This document shows, one piece after another, positions 33,341 through 43,493 of a stretch of DNA of 64,000 nt. The stretch is from Diphasiastrum complanatum. Lineage: Eukaryota; Streptophyta; Lycopodiopsida; Lycopodiales; Lycopodiaceae. The notes below the pieces were generated by a model that was not told the DNA's origin, searched no databases, and worked only from the letters and a program-made list of their open reading frames with translations. The stretch covers positions 45,916,611-45,980,610 of the forward strand of contig CM055103.1 of assembly GCA_029204225.1 (NCBI GenBank), read 5' to 3'. The position numbers were made by a program, and so were the translations under genes. Each line of letters starts with the position of its first letter. Position 1 is the first letter of the stretch.

Positions 33341-36300
33341 ATGGCAACCGCTCGTTCTATCCTTCAAGTGATCGAAAATTACCAAAAAGCAAGGACGACG
33401 TTTGCAAGGACCGTCGCTGAATTGGCATCAAAGCCTCAGGTCTGTCTATTACTCGACTCTGCCTCTTCTGGCCAGCACTTGAAACTACTGATCAAGAGCT
33501 TTCATATGATATAATTTTCATAGCGGCAGCAATGGGGCACTTACGGTTGCTAGTAGCGTTTTGTTATGGTATTTTGATTGCGTTTTCTGGTGGTGTTGCT
33601 GGGTATTGGTCAACAGAAAGACACAAAATGGTTTCTAGTAATTTCTGGGTTGGTTGATTCCTGATTTAAGGATTTCCAGGTCTGTCTGTGACTGTAATCT
33701 ACATCTTACAAGCCCTTGAGAGTTGAAATTGTGTTTTCTGGTAGCGTTGCTGGTTTTTGGTCAACAGAAAGACACAAAATGGTTTCTAGTAATTTCTGGG
33801 TTCAGTTGATTCCTGATTTAAGGATTTCCAGGTCTGTCTGTGACTGTAATCTACATCTTACAAGCACTTGAGAGTTTTCTGGTAGTGTTGCTGGTTTTTG
33901 GTCAGCAGAAAGACACAAAACGGTTTCTAGTAAATTTCTAGGTTGAGTTGATTTCTGATTTAAGGATTTCCAGGTCTATCTGTGACTGTAATCTACATCT
34001 TACAAGCACTTGAGAGTTGAAACTAAGCTTTTGTATGATATAGACTTTCAAAGCGGCAGCAATGTCGCACTTGCTGTTGCTAGCATTTTATTATGGTATG
34101 TTGATTGTGTTTTCTGGTAGTGTTGCTGGCTTTCGGTCAGCAGGAAAAAAAGATTCCAATGATTTCCAAGTTGAATCGATTCCTGATTTGAGTTTTTTTG
34201 GCTGTTTCTTGTAATCAGAGGAAGGAATCAATGCAGACGAATTAAAAGCATTCTGTTTGAGATTGCAACTAAACAAAGCTAATTAGTTTATATGTTTCGA
34301 GAATAGGTGTCTACTAATTGGAAAATAAAATATTTCTTCATTGTTCCCAGAATGTTGAAATTTTACACAATGCTGGAGTTATGGTGCTCCTCCGTCCTCT
34401 TCTACTGGACTGCGTTCCACAAATTCAACATTTAGCAGCCCTTGGACTCGGAAGGCTCGCTAGTTACAGTGAAGAGCTAGCAGAGATGGTGGTTTCCGAG
34501 AAAATTTTAGTTCAGATTCTTTATCCTCTCAGGTGAGTTTCCAGCTTCCTTCTCATATTGCTTGCTTTTGCCGGTGCTTGAATCATGAAGCAGAAGGATA
34601 TCATTCCCACAATAATCTGCATAGTTATCGTTCACTACATTGAATAATTTTGAAATATTTGCTGATTTGGGTTAATAGGGAGCCCTGACGCTTCTAGGGT
34701 TTGGATATCTGCTAGTTAACAGGGAGCAGAACAGACACAATAAAAGAGCGGCAGCAAATTTGCTGTGCGCCGTGGCCAAACACACTGAACCTCTTGCTCA
34801 AGCAGTAGTGGACTCTGGAGCTTTGGATGCTTTGGTACAATGCGTTGAGGACTTTGATCCTTCCGTGAAGGAAGCTGGTGCCTGTGCATTAGGCAATATC
34901 GCTAGGCACAGTGCCAAGCTTGCCCAGGCCGTTGTGGATGCCAGAGCAGTTGACGTCCTGACGCTTTGTGTACAGGTGTTTTCCCATACTTACGAATGCT
35001 ACAAACTTATCCTAAATGTAGCATTTAACAGGCTATACTGCTTGGAAATCACGCTAAAGCAAGGCGTTATTAACATGGTTCCCCAGGAACCTGAACTGCC
35101 ACTCCGACGGGCATCTGCTTTTACGCTAGGAGAGATTGCCAAGCACAGCCCGGAACTAGCGCAAGTGGTGGTGGATGCTGACACCGTACATTTGATCGCT
35201 AACCTCGTTCTTCATAGTGACAGTAAATTGAAGCGTCAGGTGCACCTACTACTTACCATCCCAGAATTCTGCGTCCTAATTTACACAATCAAGCTGGACA
35301 ATTTTGGAGCCCTGTTCACTGAAATGGGGAAATTGTTTTCATGTTTAGAATCCAGGTCATCCCCCTGAAGTTCCTAAGAGATTGTGATGAATTACCAAGC
35401 TCTTTTCCGGAAATGTTTCCGATTGACTAATGTGTTTCATAGTACCGCTCCTTCATTTTGTCTTCCCTGGCACTTGCTGAGCATTAATCTATTTTCTGGT
35501 CTGTTTCTCGTTATTTACAAGCAGGTTTGTCAATGCTTGAGTCAAATTGCAAAGCACTCAGTAGATCTCGCGGAGGTACCTTCACTCTGCTGCAGAGAAT
35601 GACTAGTATTAAGTGGAAACCATCCTGCAGAAAACTTTTTCATGAATATCAGGACACTATATATAGCTGCTTTGTTCTACTGAATATCCTCTCCTTTAGA
35701 AGAGGTTTGCACAGCTGGGTACTTAACTAATTTCTGCTTTCATCCTCTCCTTTAGAAGAGGTTTGCACAGCTGGGTACTTAACTAATTTCTGCTTTCATT
35801 TGAAACTCATCCAAAGTTCCATACATGAAATTTTAATGCAGCATATATATGAACCGCTTTAGATTCCAAGCACGCCAGGAAGTTCTAATGTAGAATGATT
35901 CTGTACAAATAAGCAAATTCCAGGGTGTCTTTGGTCCATGTTTGACCTAAGAAAATAGCATATTATATATTCAGTTAAGTCATGACTGCCTATTAAACAG
36001 GACCTTAATCCAGGTCCTAGTTGCTGCGGATTTGTTCCCAAAGATCTTTCCTTGCTTGAAAGATCATGATCCTCAGGTTCGCAGAAATGCCTCCATAGTT
36101 ATTCGCGAAGTGGTTAAGCATACACCACAGTTAGCCCAGCTCATTGTTGCTGCAGGAGGTCTTGTCCCACTGATTCAAAATGTTGCAGATAATTTTGGCA
36201 GCGAGCGGCTTTCTGGTGAGAATATCATATGCCAATTATAGTCAATAACAATAATCAATTTGGTCTGATGAGTTACTTGTGCATTACGGGAGCGATAATA

Positions 36301-37699
36301 TGACCTTGAACCTACCCAGCATCCTCAACATGCCAATTGGGCATTTCCATTGACTAGATTTGATTCCTCAAGTAAGGTGTATCTGAGACAAACATCTGGG
36401 GCAATGGCCAATTCTTTAGAGAATACATTGCAATTTTGCATCATTGATTATGCAAATGTTTTGTTGAAGTTGGTTTTATATTTCCAATAAAAAGCTGGAA
36501 AATTATTTTAATTTTGTTAATAAACCTTTGAATACAATCAACAATTAATTATCATAATACGGCATGGATTGTTAAAAACAAAGATACACTGCAAATTGTG
36601 CAACGAAAACCAGATGGTCAATAAGTATTAACCTTGGGGAGTATGAAGGGCTTTTTGCATTGCTCTCATTGGTTCTTGATGGAGCTCCATCAATGCCTAT
36701 TTTCTGTTCGCTTCATGGAAATGCTTGAACTCTTAACTTGCTGGACAGTATCGGGAAAGTCTAGTGACCAAGACCTTTATTTTGAGCTGTTTGGACTTTA
36801 TGCAATGCTTTGAACTATTTGCAGCAATTATGGCATTAGGGTTCATTGCAGCATTTGATGAGGCACTTGCTACCACTGTGATTACTTCAAATGGAATTCC
36901 CCCTTTGCTTGATGCTTTAATAAGTGAAAAGGAAGACCATATCAAGAGTGCAACTGCTTGGTCTCTAGGGCAGATTGGCAAGCATAGTCCAAACCATGCT
37001 CTAGCCGTAGCTGAAGCAGGTGTTCTTCCTCATTTAGTCTCCACTTTTCTGTCAAAGGCAAGCAGTGAAGATTTACAGAATAAATGCAAAAAAGCACTTA
37101 AAGCAGTCAGCGATAGGCTTACTCATCTTCCTGCCTTGGATTCGTTACTTCAAGTAAGATTCTAAGGCCTTTAAGTACTTGATCATTGATATCTGGGACC
37201 AGTAATTGCAATCCTACCTTTCTCATGATAAGATCAATAAGCTGGCACTGCTGGAAAATATGTGAGTGTTTTAGGAGATTTTTATATTAGGGTAGATTCT
37301 TTGCTGCAAACATGAAAACAGTTTGACCACAGATTGATTAAATCCTGGATGCCAGTTGTTAATCTTGTTAATTGAAAATGTGCATTATAGCATGGATTAA
37401 TAATTTAATTCTGTTCAATTTTCTAGGGCCCAAGTCTACCAGAGGGCATTATGAAGTATGTTCTTGCACAACTTGCGAAAATTCTTTCCAGTGATACAGA
37501 TGCAAGGACCAGGTTTGTGACGTCTGGAGGGTTCGAGAAGTTGCAACAGCTGCCTGTGGAATCTGGAAGTGAACTGAAAGAACTTGTTGACAATATTAAC
37601 AGTGCCTTTCCCATTGAACTTGTTCATTACTACTCCCCAGGGTATTCAGAGCTTCTCCTGCAAAAGCTCGGATCAATCAAGAGCACAACAGCAGCATAA
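33341..37699 (+). CDS. SPAG6: PF16/SPAG6 axonemal central-pair armadillo-repeat protein
   Basis: Eight exons: 33341-33439, 34351-34532, 34723-34975, 35087-35239, 35525-35575, 36014-36215, 36825-37153, 37427-37699. Together they are 1542 nt, 513 residues plus stop; human SPAG6 has about 509. All introns are GT..AG and all phases agree. PF16/SPAG6 is a C1 microtubule central-apparatus protein needed for motility of 9+2 flagella. The N-terminus ILQVIENYQKARTTFARTVA matches the family's diagnostic start. Consecutive armadillo repeats follow at about residues 34-420: NAGVMVLLRPLLLD, VKEAGACALGNIARHSAKLA, LRRASAFTLGEIAKHSPELA, VRRNASIVIREVVKHTPQLA and SATAWSLGQIGKHSPNHA. The C-terminal domain has RTRFVTSGGFEKLQ and HYYSPGYSELLLQKLGS. 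The ATG has A at -3 and G at +4. There are no frameshifts or premature stops. Retention in plants implies swimming sperm. Confidence 0.94.
33499..34195. repeat. Tandem repeats in PF16 intron 1, including exon 1 donor copies
   Basis: Intron 1 (33440-34350) is largely built of about 145 bp repeats: near 33586-33734, 33735-33876, 33877-34028 and a partial copy at 34111-34195. Each carries GTTGCTGG, TGGTCA(A/G)CAGAAAGACAC, GGTTTCTAGTAA and TTTAAGGATTTCCAG followed by GTCTGTCTGTGACTG or a variant. The donor-like CAG|GTCTRT lies at 33677, 33829 and 33971, and resembles the true exon 1 donor CAG|GTCTGTCT at 33437. A flanking block (GCGGCAGCAATG) is also duplicated, near 33523 and 34051. Confidence 0.9.
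35687..35798. repeat. Perfect 56 bp tandem duplication in PF16 intron 5
   Basis: The 56 bp unit at 35687-35742, starting TCCTCTCCTTTAGAAGAGG, is repeated without change at 35743-35798. Identity implies a recent slippage or unequal-crossover event. It lies wholly inside intron 5 (35576-36013). Confidence 0.95.
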
Positions 37700-38640
37700 T
37701 GACTCTTTGTTCTCTCCTTTATATCTTTGCCCTAAAATTTGCCAACATCTCTAGGTATCAAAAGGCACTTTTGATAGAGCCCAACAGACTGTTCCACAAT
37801 AAGCATATTATTTTTGCACAGCATTCAAATTCATAAGACTTCATCTCTACCCAGGAGTAGCAGTCCAGCCTTCTTCTGCAGTTGTTCCTCTGCTAAAGGT
37901 TCGTGTGTTTCTTCAGAAGATAATTCATTGGAAATATGAATGATTCAAAATGACATTCATTCAACTCATTTATGAATTGACCTATATGGACACCAATGTG
38001 CACTAGTGTCTGGACACCAATGTGCACTAGTATCTGGGAGCCAATGCTCTTAAAAAATTTGGTTACAAAAATCATTGTTTGCCAGCACTAGTATACTGGT
38101 GCTCACAACAAATATGGGTTAAAATTTTTGTTTATGAGTTCAGATTTTTAAAATTTTGTTTATAAATTTTTGTATTCGAACATCAACTAAATAATATGGT
38201 TAAAAAAAATATTGGCATATGGACATTGTTGCCTATATACTAAGCTCATGAATATATGGTTACATAAATTATAGTGTGTAAACATGATTGATGTCCATGT
38301 TAATGACAATTCCATGCACTAGTGTTGTTGACAATTTTGTGCTTAGCATGAAATTGTCAATGGCATTGTCAACATTGACAATGTTATGTTGAGCATGCAG
38401 TTCAAGATGCAATTGTCTATGAAAATGTCCATGTCAAAAATTCTATGGACAATTAGAACGCAAAGACATTTGAAGAATTGCAGAAGCTATGCCAACTTCA
38501 ATAGACCTAAGCATTAAAAATAATTAACAACACATTCAAAACAAAAAGAGATATTTTACATGGACAAAGGTTGTGCGTCAAGTACTAGAGGGGTGCCTTA
38601 GAGTTAGGTTTAGGGTAGGGTTGGATGGGTATTATTTTAT
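37700..38640. other. 3' flank of PF16
   Basis: AT-rich sequence with the likely PF16 3' untranslated region at its start. A 24 bp direct repeat (TGGACACCAATGTGCACTAG and 4 more bases) occurs in tandem at 37987-38034. Short TGTCAA/TTGACA inverted motifs occur at 38330-38420. No gene. Confidence 0.45.
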
Positions 38641-38654
38641 TCTTTTTTAAAATC

Positions 38655-38998
38655 TTTTGCTATGCTGAACATAACAATAGAAATATTGCTAGATATTATC
38701 TAGACATTTTTCAATCACAAAATCTCGTTGATGTTTCTAAGCTACATTGAGCATCGCATGAAGACATTATGTTGCTATCCTCAAAATAGAAATGTAGTCG
38801 AGTTTTGTCACTTCACTATGATGAGCATAGTAAGTCGTTCGGGTGTACTAGGCTTCGCTATGCTAAACATAGCAACCGCTTGCAATGTTTTATACTTGCT
38901 ATGGTGAGCATAGCAAGTAGTTTATTTTACTTAAGGGATGTTATGCTTAGCATAGCTCTAGTACTTTTTGTTCACTCCTTGCTATGTTGAACAAAGCA
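38655..38998. repeat. Cluster of imperfect palindromes GCTATGNTNANCATAGC
   Basis: At least six related dyads occur within about 340 bp, near 38659, 38817, 38856, 38899, 38940 and 38981. Examples are GCTATGCTAAACATAGC, GCTATGGTGAGCATAGC and TTATGCTTAGCATAGC. Arms are 6-7 bp around a 5 bp centre. They may be subterminal binding sites of a DNA transposon or another protein. No inverted termini or target duplication could be delimited. Confidence 0.75.
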
Positions 38999-39142
38999 AA
39001 GAGTTTTGAGTTGATTCCAAAATCAGCAAGATCTTTTGTAGTTCTACCTCTATATTGCAACTGCCCAATATCAGTGTGGACTACATCTAACACACCTGCA
39101 AGAGATCCACTTGGCTCCCATTCATTTATATTGGATGGATAT

Positions 39143-39820
39143 TGTTGAAAGTACAGTACTAAGGACCATAAAAGGATCTTTGAATGATCCACAAGGTTAA
39201 TTGTGTGCTTGTTAAACAATCTATCAGATAGTAGTCATTAGAAAACAAGATCTAGTTTAGCAGCTTGATAGAAAACAAGTAGAGACAATCAGAGCATTGA
39301 TCAAAAACTATAATCCGAGTTCCCACATGTGAAGATCAGGCTGTAGTACGGCCTGTAGACAGAGTTTGAAGTGTGCCAAAGCTTAGTTACATTGGAATCA
39401 ATCACAATCACCATACATAGAGAGAAAATCCGAGTTTTTCTTTGAGGCTCTAAAAAATTTCTATCTTCTCACTATGGAGAATGGAAGTACATAGTAAAAG
39501 ACACTTCCTTTGCAAAGTTAGGTGAAAATCCAGCATGTAATAAGGAAGTAGACTCAACTTTCTTGCCCTAATGTGAAAACCCTAACCTAGATCCAAGAGT
39601 CATGCTTGGCAGGTACAAATCTCATCATAAATCAAGGTCTAGATCCTACAAAGTAGGAATCACTACCAAATGATCACAACCACTCTTCTTGACTCGTGGT
39701 AACCTACCTTAGGTGTGGATTTACAAGTGGCACTTTGGCCATTCAAAGTGACTAACCAAAAATATTGACAAAATATACAATATTCTACATGGCTAGATAT
39801 GCCAATGTAGGCAATTTTTC
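39143..39820 (-). mobile_element. Copia 3' LTR (same family as at 57.0 kb)
   Basis: Read on the minus strand, it contains the same sequence as the LTR at 56985-57674. It ends with TACTGTACTTTCAACA at 39143 and includes CTACTTTGTAGGATCTAGAC and GGTTACCACGAGTCAAGA. Its first few bases are lost in a deletion that joins the RNase H frame directly to ...GAAAAATTGCC. Confidence 0.85.
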
Positions 39821-40331
39821 ATGAATCTGTCCCTCACGAAATGATGAGCAATCTCGATGTGTTTGCTCCTTGCATGGAATGTAGGATTAGTTGCAAGTGA
39901 TTGGGCTGATTGGCTGTCACAATAGATGATAGGGATCTCCTCCTCCATGACATGAAGCTCCACCAATAGCCTTTTGAGCCACAAGACCTCCTTGCATGTT
40001 GATGTCAAGGCCTTGTATTTGGATTCTATGGAAGATAAGGAGATGGTATCTTGCTTTTTGGAAAGTCATGATATTACTCCATCACATAGAAAGGTGGCAA
40101 AAGCACTTGTTGATCTTCTATCCACTTTGTCACCTGCAAAATCCGAGTCACTATAGGTTCTTAAGCCAAGATTAGTCCCTCTATACAAAATGCCAAAATT
40201 ATCAGTAGATTCTTTGGCCATCTTCCAATGTGAAACTAGAGGACTTCGTGCATGAATTGGCTTAACTTTCCAATACTACAACTAAGATCAGGTCTAGTTA
40301 TAGTTAAATAAATCAAGGAGCCAATAAGCCT
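39821..40331 (-). pseudogene. Copia RNase H, deleted C-terminus
   Basis: Minus-strand frame with STCKEVLWLKRLLVELHVME, PIIYCDSQSAQSLATNPTFH and ARSKHIEIAHHFVRDRF. The conserved ending (SSSCLADLFTKSLPKD in the sister copy) is missing, and the frame passes straight into LTR sequence. The stretch from 40010 to 40331 reads as RT C-terminus and early RNase H with stops. Confidence 0.8.
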
Positions 40332-40709
40332 CATTAGAGGAGTTTTAAATCCAAAAAAGACCCTTTGTAAAGATTCTTTTTATATTTTTTCTTAAATTTT
40401 TCTTACACATGGACCAATCAAAGCACTCAAATTTGAAATCTACGTAACGTAACTTTTTGAGTCCACATTTTGATTCCACACTAAAAATGACATAACTTTT
40501 TAGTGGTAAGTCCAATTTTAGCGGAGTTTGGTGCATTGGAAAGCGCTCAACAAGGGCTTTCCAATGATATGTTAGATGACATACTTCTGAAATATGATTA
40601 AAAAGTTATGACAAGTCAAAAATATTAGTGCTATAATATTTTAATAATATAAAAGACATCTTGCACGAATTCTTAAAGGGTCTTTTTGGAGCTCAAAACT
40701 CCTCTAATG
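40332..40709 (+). mobile_element. 378 bp inverted-repeat element inserted in copia RT, no target duplication
   Basis: The ends are CATTAGAGGAGTTTT at the left and AAAACTCCTCTAATG at the right, forming imperfect terminal inverted repeats of about 35 bp that extend through AAAAAGACCCTTT. A second, about 95% similar copy in the same orientation lies at 49596-49967. The empty site is available in the sister copia at 56.3 kb: removing the element rejoins AAGCCT and TCTATATA exactly, so nothing was duplicated. Inner hairpins are also visible (TTGGAAAG/CTTTCCAA and ATAACTTTTT/AAAAAGTTAT). There is no open frame of note. Confidence 0.88.
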
Positions 40710-41436
40710 TCTATATAATGTAATGTCCTCAAAGGATGCTTCATCACAACCAATAGATGCTTTTACATGTTGCTCCATTGGTGTCTTTATGCCTTTACAA
40801 TTCTTCATTCCAAATCTATCTAGGATGGATGTAACATATTTAGATTGACAAATGAAGCTAAAATCACATCCTCTAATAACCTCTATTCCAAGAATGAAGC
40901 TTAATAGGCCGAGATCTACCATTTTAAACTCTTTTGCCAAAGCAATTTTTACATCTCTAATTCCATCTGGCTCATTACCACTCAAGATAATGTCATCTAC
41001 ATACAAAACAAGAATAATGATCATGCCATCATGAAATCTTATGTACAATGATGGATCATAGACACTCATTACAAAATTGATGGAAATGAGAAAAGAGTTT
41101 AGCCTAGAGTACCATGCTTGAGGTGCTTGCTTGATCCCATAAAGGCTCTTCTTCAAGAAACACGCCTTTCCTTCATGCTTTGCCTTGATGAAGCCCTCGG
41201 GTTGCCTCATGTAGATCTCTTCCTCCAAATAACGATTGAGGAATGCATTTTTGAAATCAAGTTGGAATAGCTCCCAATTGAAGTTTGTAGCAAGACTAAT
41301 GACCAACTTGATAGTAACAAGCTTAGCTACAGGAGCAAAAGTCTCATCATAATCAATGCCTTTGGTTTATAAAAAACCTTTGGCTACAAGCCTAGCTTTA
41401 TATTGATCCATCTTCACTATACTTCAATCTAAACAC
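40710..41436 (-). pseudogene. Copia reverse transcriptase with intact YVDD
   Basis: Frame 41306-40704 encodes NFNWELFQLDFKNAFLNRYL, EEIYMRQPEGF, KSLYGIKQAPQAWYSRLNSF, LVLYVDDIILSGN, KMVDLGLLSFILGIEVI, FGMKNCKGIKTPMEQHVKAS. The catalytic YVDD is intact. The N-terminal fingers (41436-41307) are in broken frame. The 3' part of the domain is split off by the nested element, so it is not functional. Confidence 0.85.
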
Positions 41437-42755
41437 TTACTTGCAATCAAGTGGTTTCTTCCCTTGAGGAAGATTCACAAGATCCCAAGTATGATTCTCA
41501 ATGAGAGCATCATACTCTACTTGCATAGCATCCATCCAACTCTTAGATTTACAAGCATATTCATAGCATGTTGGCTCATCTAACATTGAAGCAAGAAAGG
41601 TGTAAGATGTGAAAGATGATGAGCCTTCCCTTTGATCACCTTGACCATCATAGGTGAGCCTCAATGGCTCGGTCCTTGTCCTTGTATATCTTCTTGGATT
41701 TCTTGGAGTTCTTGTATCTTGAGGTGGATCCTCAAGTTCTTCTTCAATTGGAAGCTCCTCCTCCATCCTAGCATGATCCTTGGCATCAAGATGATTAGTA
41801 GCATTATCATCCAAATCACAAGCATGTCCTTCATAAAAAATGACATCCCTACTCACTATCACCTTGCTAGTGATGGGATTGAAGACTCTATATGCTTTGC
41901 TATTCTCACCATATCCCACAAAGATGTCTTTGATGGAGGTTGCATCATCCTTCTTCCTTGTATCCAAGGATTGGTGTACATAGCAAGTGGATCCAAAAAC
42001 TTTGAGATCCTTGAGATTGGGCTTCTCTTTAAGTAGAGCTTCAAATGGTGTGATTCCTCCAATGGCTTGGTTAGGCAATCTATTGCATAAATAATTAGCA
42101 CAAGTTATTGCTTCACCCCAAAATGGTCTGGATAGAGAATCATCTAGCCTTAAGGCCTTAGCACACTCACAAAGAGATCTATTTCTTCTCTCACTCACTC
42201 CATTTTGTTGAGGGGTGTATGGACATGACAACTCCCTCTTTATGCATTAGAACTACAAAAGTCAATCAACTTATTGGAGACATATTCACCTCCATTATCA
42301 CTCCTTAATACCTTAATCTTGGTACTAAGTTGATTTTCTACCAAAGTCTTGAACTTTACAAAAGAATCAAACATCATTGATTTGCTAGACAAGAGGTACA
42401 TCCAACAATATCTATAATAGTCATCAATGAAGATTACATAATATTTGGCACCACCATTAGACTCATGTGAAAAGCTATGAACATTCGAGTGGATGAGTTC
42501 AAGAGGAGAGCTTGATCTTGATGTTGATCTTGAGAAGAGTAGTTTGTGAGCCTTTGAGAGGCTGCATGCTTCACATATCTTCCCACACTTTGACAAATGC
42601 TTGGGGAGTCCAACTGCAAGCTCCTTTGCAACCATAGATTCCATGGCTTTGAAGTTGGGGTGGCCCAACCTTTTGTGCCATAGTTCCACCTTTGATAACT
42701 CCACCTTTGCCAAGTTAACATTGTCCATTGCAATATTAGCATCAAGCTTAAACAC
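41437..42755 (-). pseudogene. Copia pre-integrase, integrase and linker
   Basis: Two consecutive frames. At 42755-42240: LWHKRLGHPNFKAMESMV, then CGKICEACSLSKAHKLLFSR (HHCC zinc module), LELIHSNVHSFSH and LRSDNGGEYVSNKLIDF. At 42231-41437: SCPYTPQQNGVSERRNRSLC, DLKVFGSTCYVHQSLDTRKK, then the acidic linker up to EYDALIENHTWDLV. The first catalytic Asp is changed to Asn (IHSNV for IHSDV), while the second Asp and the Glu remain. A short frame break separates the two halves, so the enzyme is inactive. Confidence 0.88.
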
Positions 42756-42830
42756 TCTACCTTGCTTAAAGCCTTTGGCTATTCATTCATCATTTCTAAA
42801 GATGGAACAAACTCCATGCTTAAATATGTG

Positions 42831-43490
42831 TAGGCAAAAAGCCATGAATATGAAAATATGTGTAGGCAAAATTTTGAAACATTGGACTATTTGGTGCTAC
42901 GAGCTAACTCTAGTTAACCTTGTAAACCATGATTTGACAATGCATTACATTAATGCTACATCGATTTTCTCATTTCAACCATCTGTCATATTCCTCTTCA
43001 GGCAGTGATGAGCTGGAAGGGCAGGCCTCAACATCCAATAGCATCTTCACATGCTACCCGATGAAATAGTAATAAATTTAAAAAGTTTTTATTTTATTTT
43101 ATATCTGAAAAATGCTACGTTATGTATAAGCCTGATATCAAGGTTTCTATTGGTCCACATGGCTACGAAAATAAGAAAAAAAAAAGACATCTTTTTCAAA
43201 GACCCTTGTCGGGCTCTAAGTTTCTCTGGCTCAAAATCCTGGAGTGCTCACTGCTTCACCCTTGGATAGAAGCAAGATCTAGATTGAGTGAGATTGACAT
43301 TACTGTGAGATTGATGGCACAAAGAGGTTGCAAGATCTCAATTTGGAGTTGGATTGACATCATTATTAGTTCCTTATTTGAGAGATAAGCAACACCTTTT
43401 CTTGCTTTTGATCCATTACACATCAAGTTCTTAAGTGATTGCAACTTCCACGGGTTCTCTACTCTTGGAGCAAGGTGAGAGATTGATCAC
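42831..43490. other. Spacer between two oppositely oriented copia elements
   Basis: No gene recognised. A 17 bp word (AATATGTGTAGGCAAAA) occurs at about 42824 and again at about 42856. A homopolymer A run lies near 43175. Confidence 0.4.
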
Positions 43491-43493
43491 CTC

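Larger units (their letters stand above)
39143..42830 (-). mobile_element. Ty1/copia element, 5' truncated, with nested inverted-repeat element
   Basis: Minus-strand copia element: pre-integrase and integrase at 42755-41437, RT at about 41306-40710, nested element at 40332-40709, RNase H at about 40331-39820, then the 3' LTR to 39143. The gag, protease and 5' LTR are missing beyond about 42830. Compared with the related element at 55.7-57.0 kb it has a deletion of roughly 170 bp that removes the end of RNase H and the LTR start. Confidence 0.88.

Noticed and set aside
33341-37699. PF16 as a processed or decayed pseudogene.
   Set aside because: It has seven introns with proper GT..AG sites, consistent phases and no stop or shift in 513 codons.
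38600-38625. Telomere-like TTAGGTTTAGGGTAGGG.
   Set aside because: Only about two degenerate units, no array.
38947-39219. 90-codon minus-strand open frame next to the copia LTR.
   Set aside because: It partly overlaps the LTR end and has no recognised domain; I could not support a gene.
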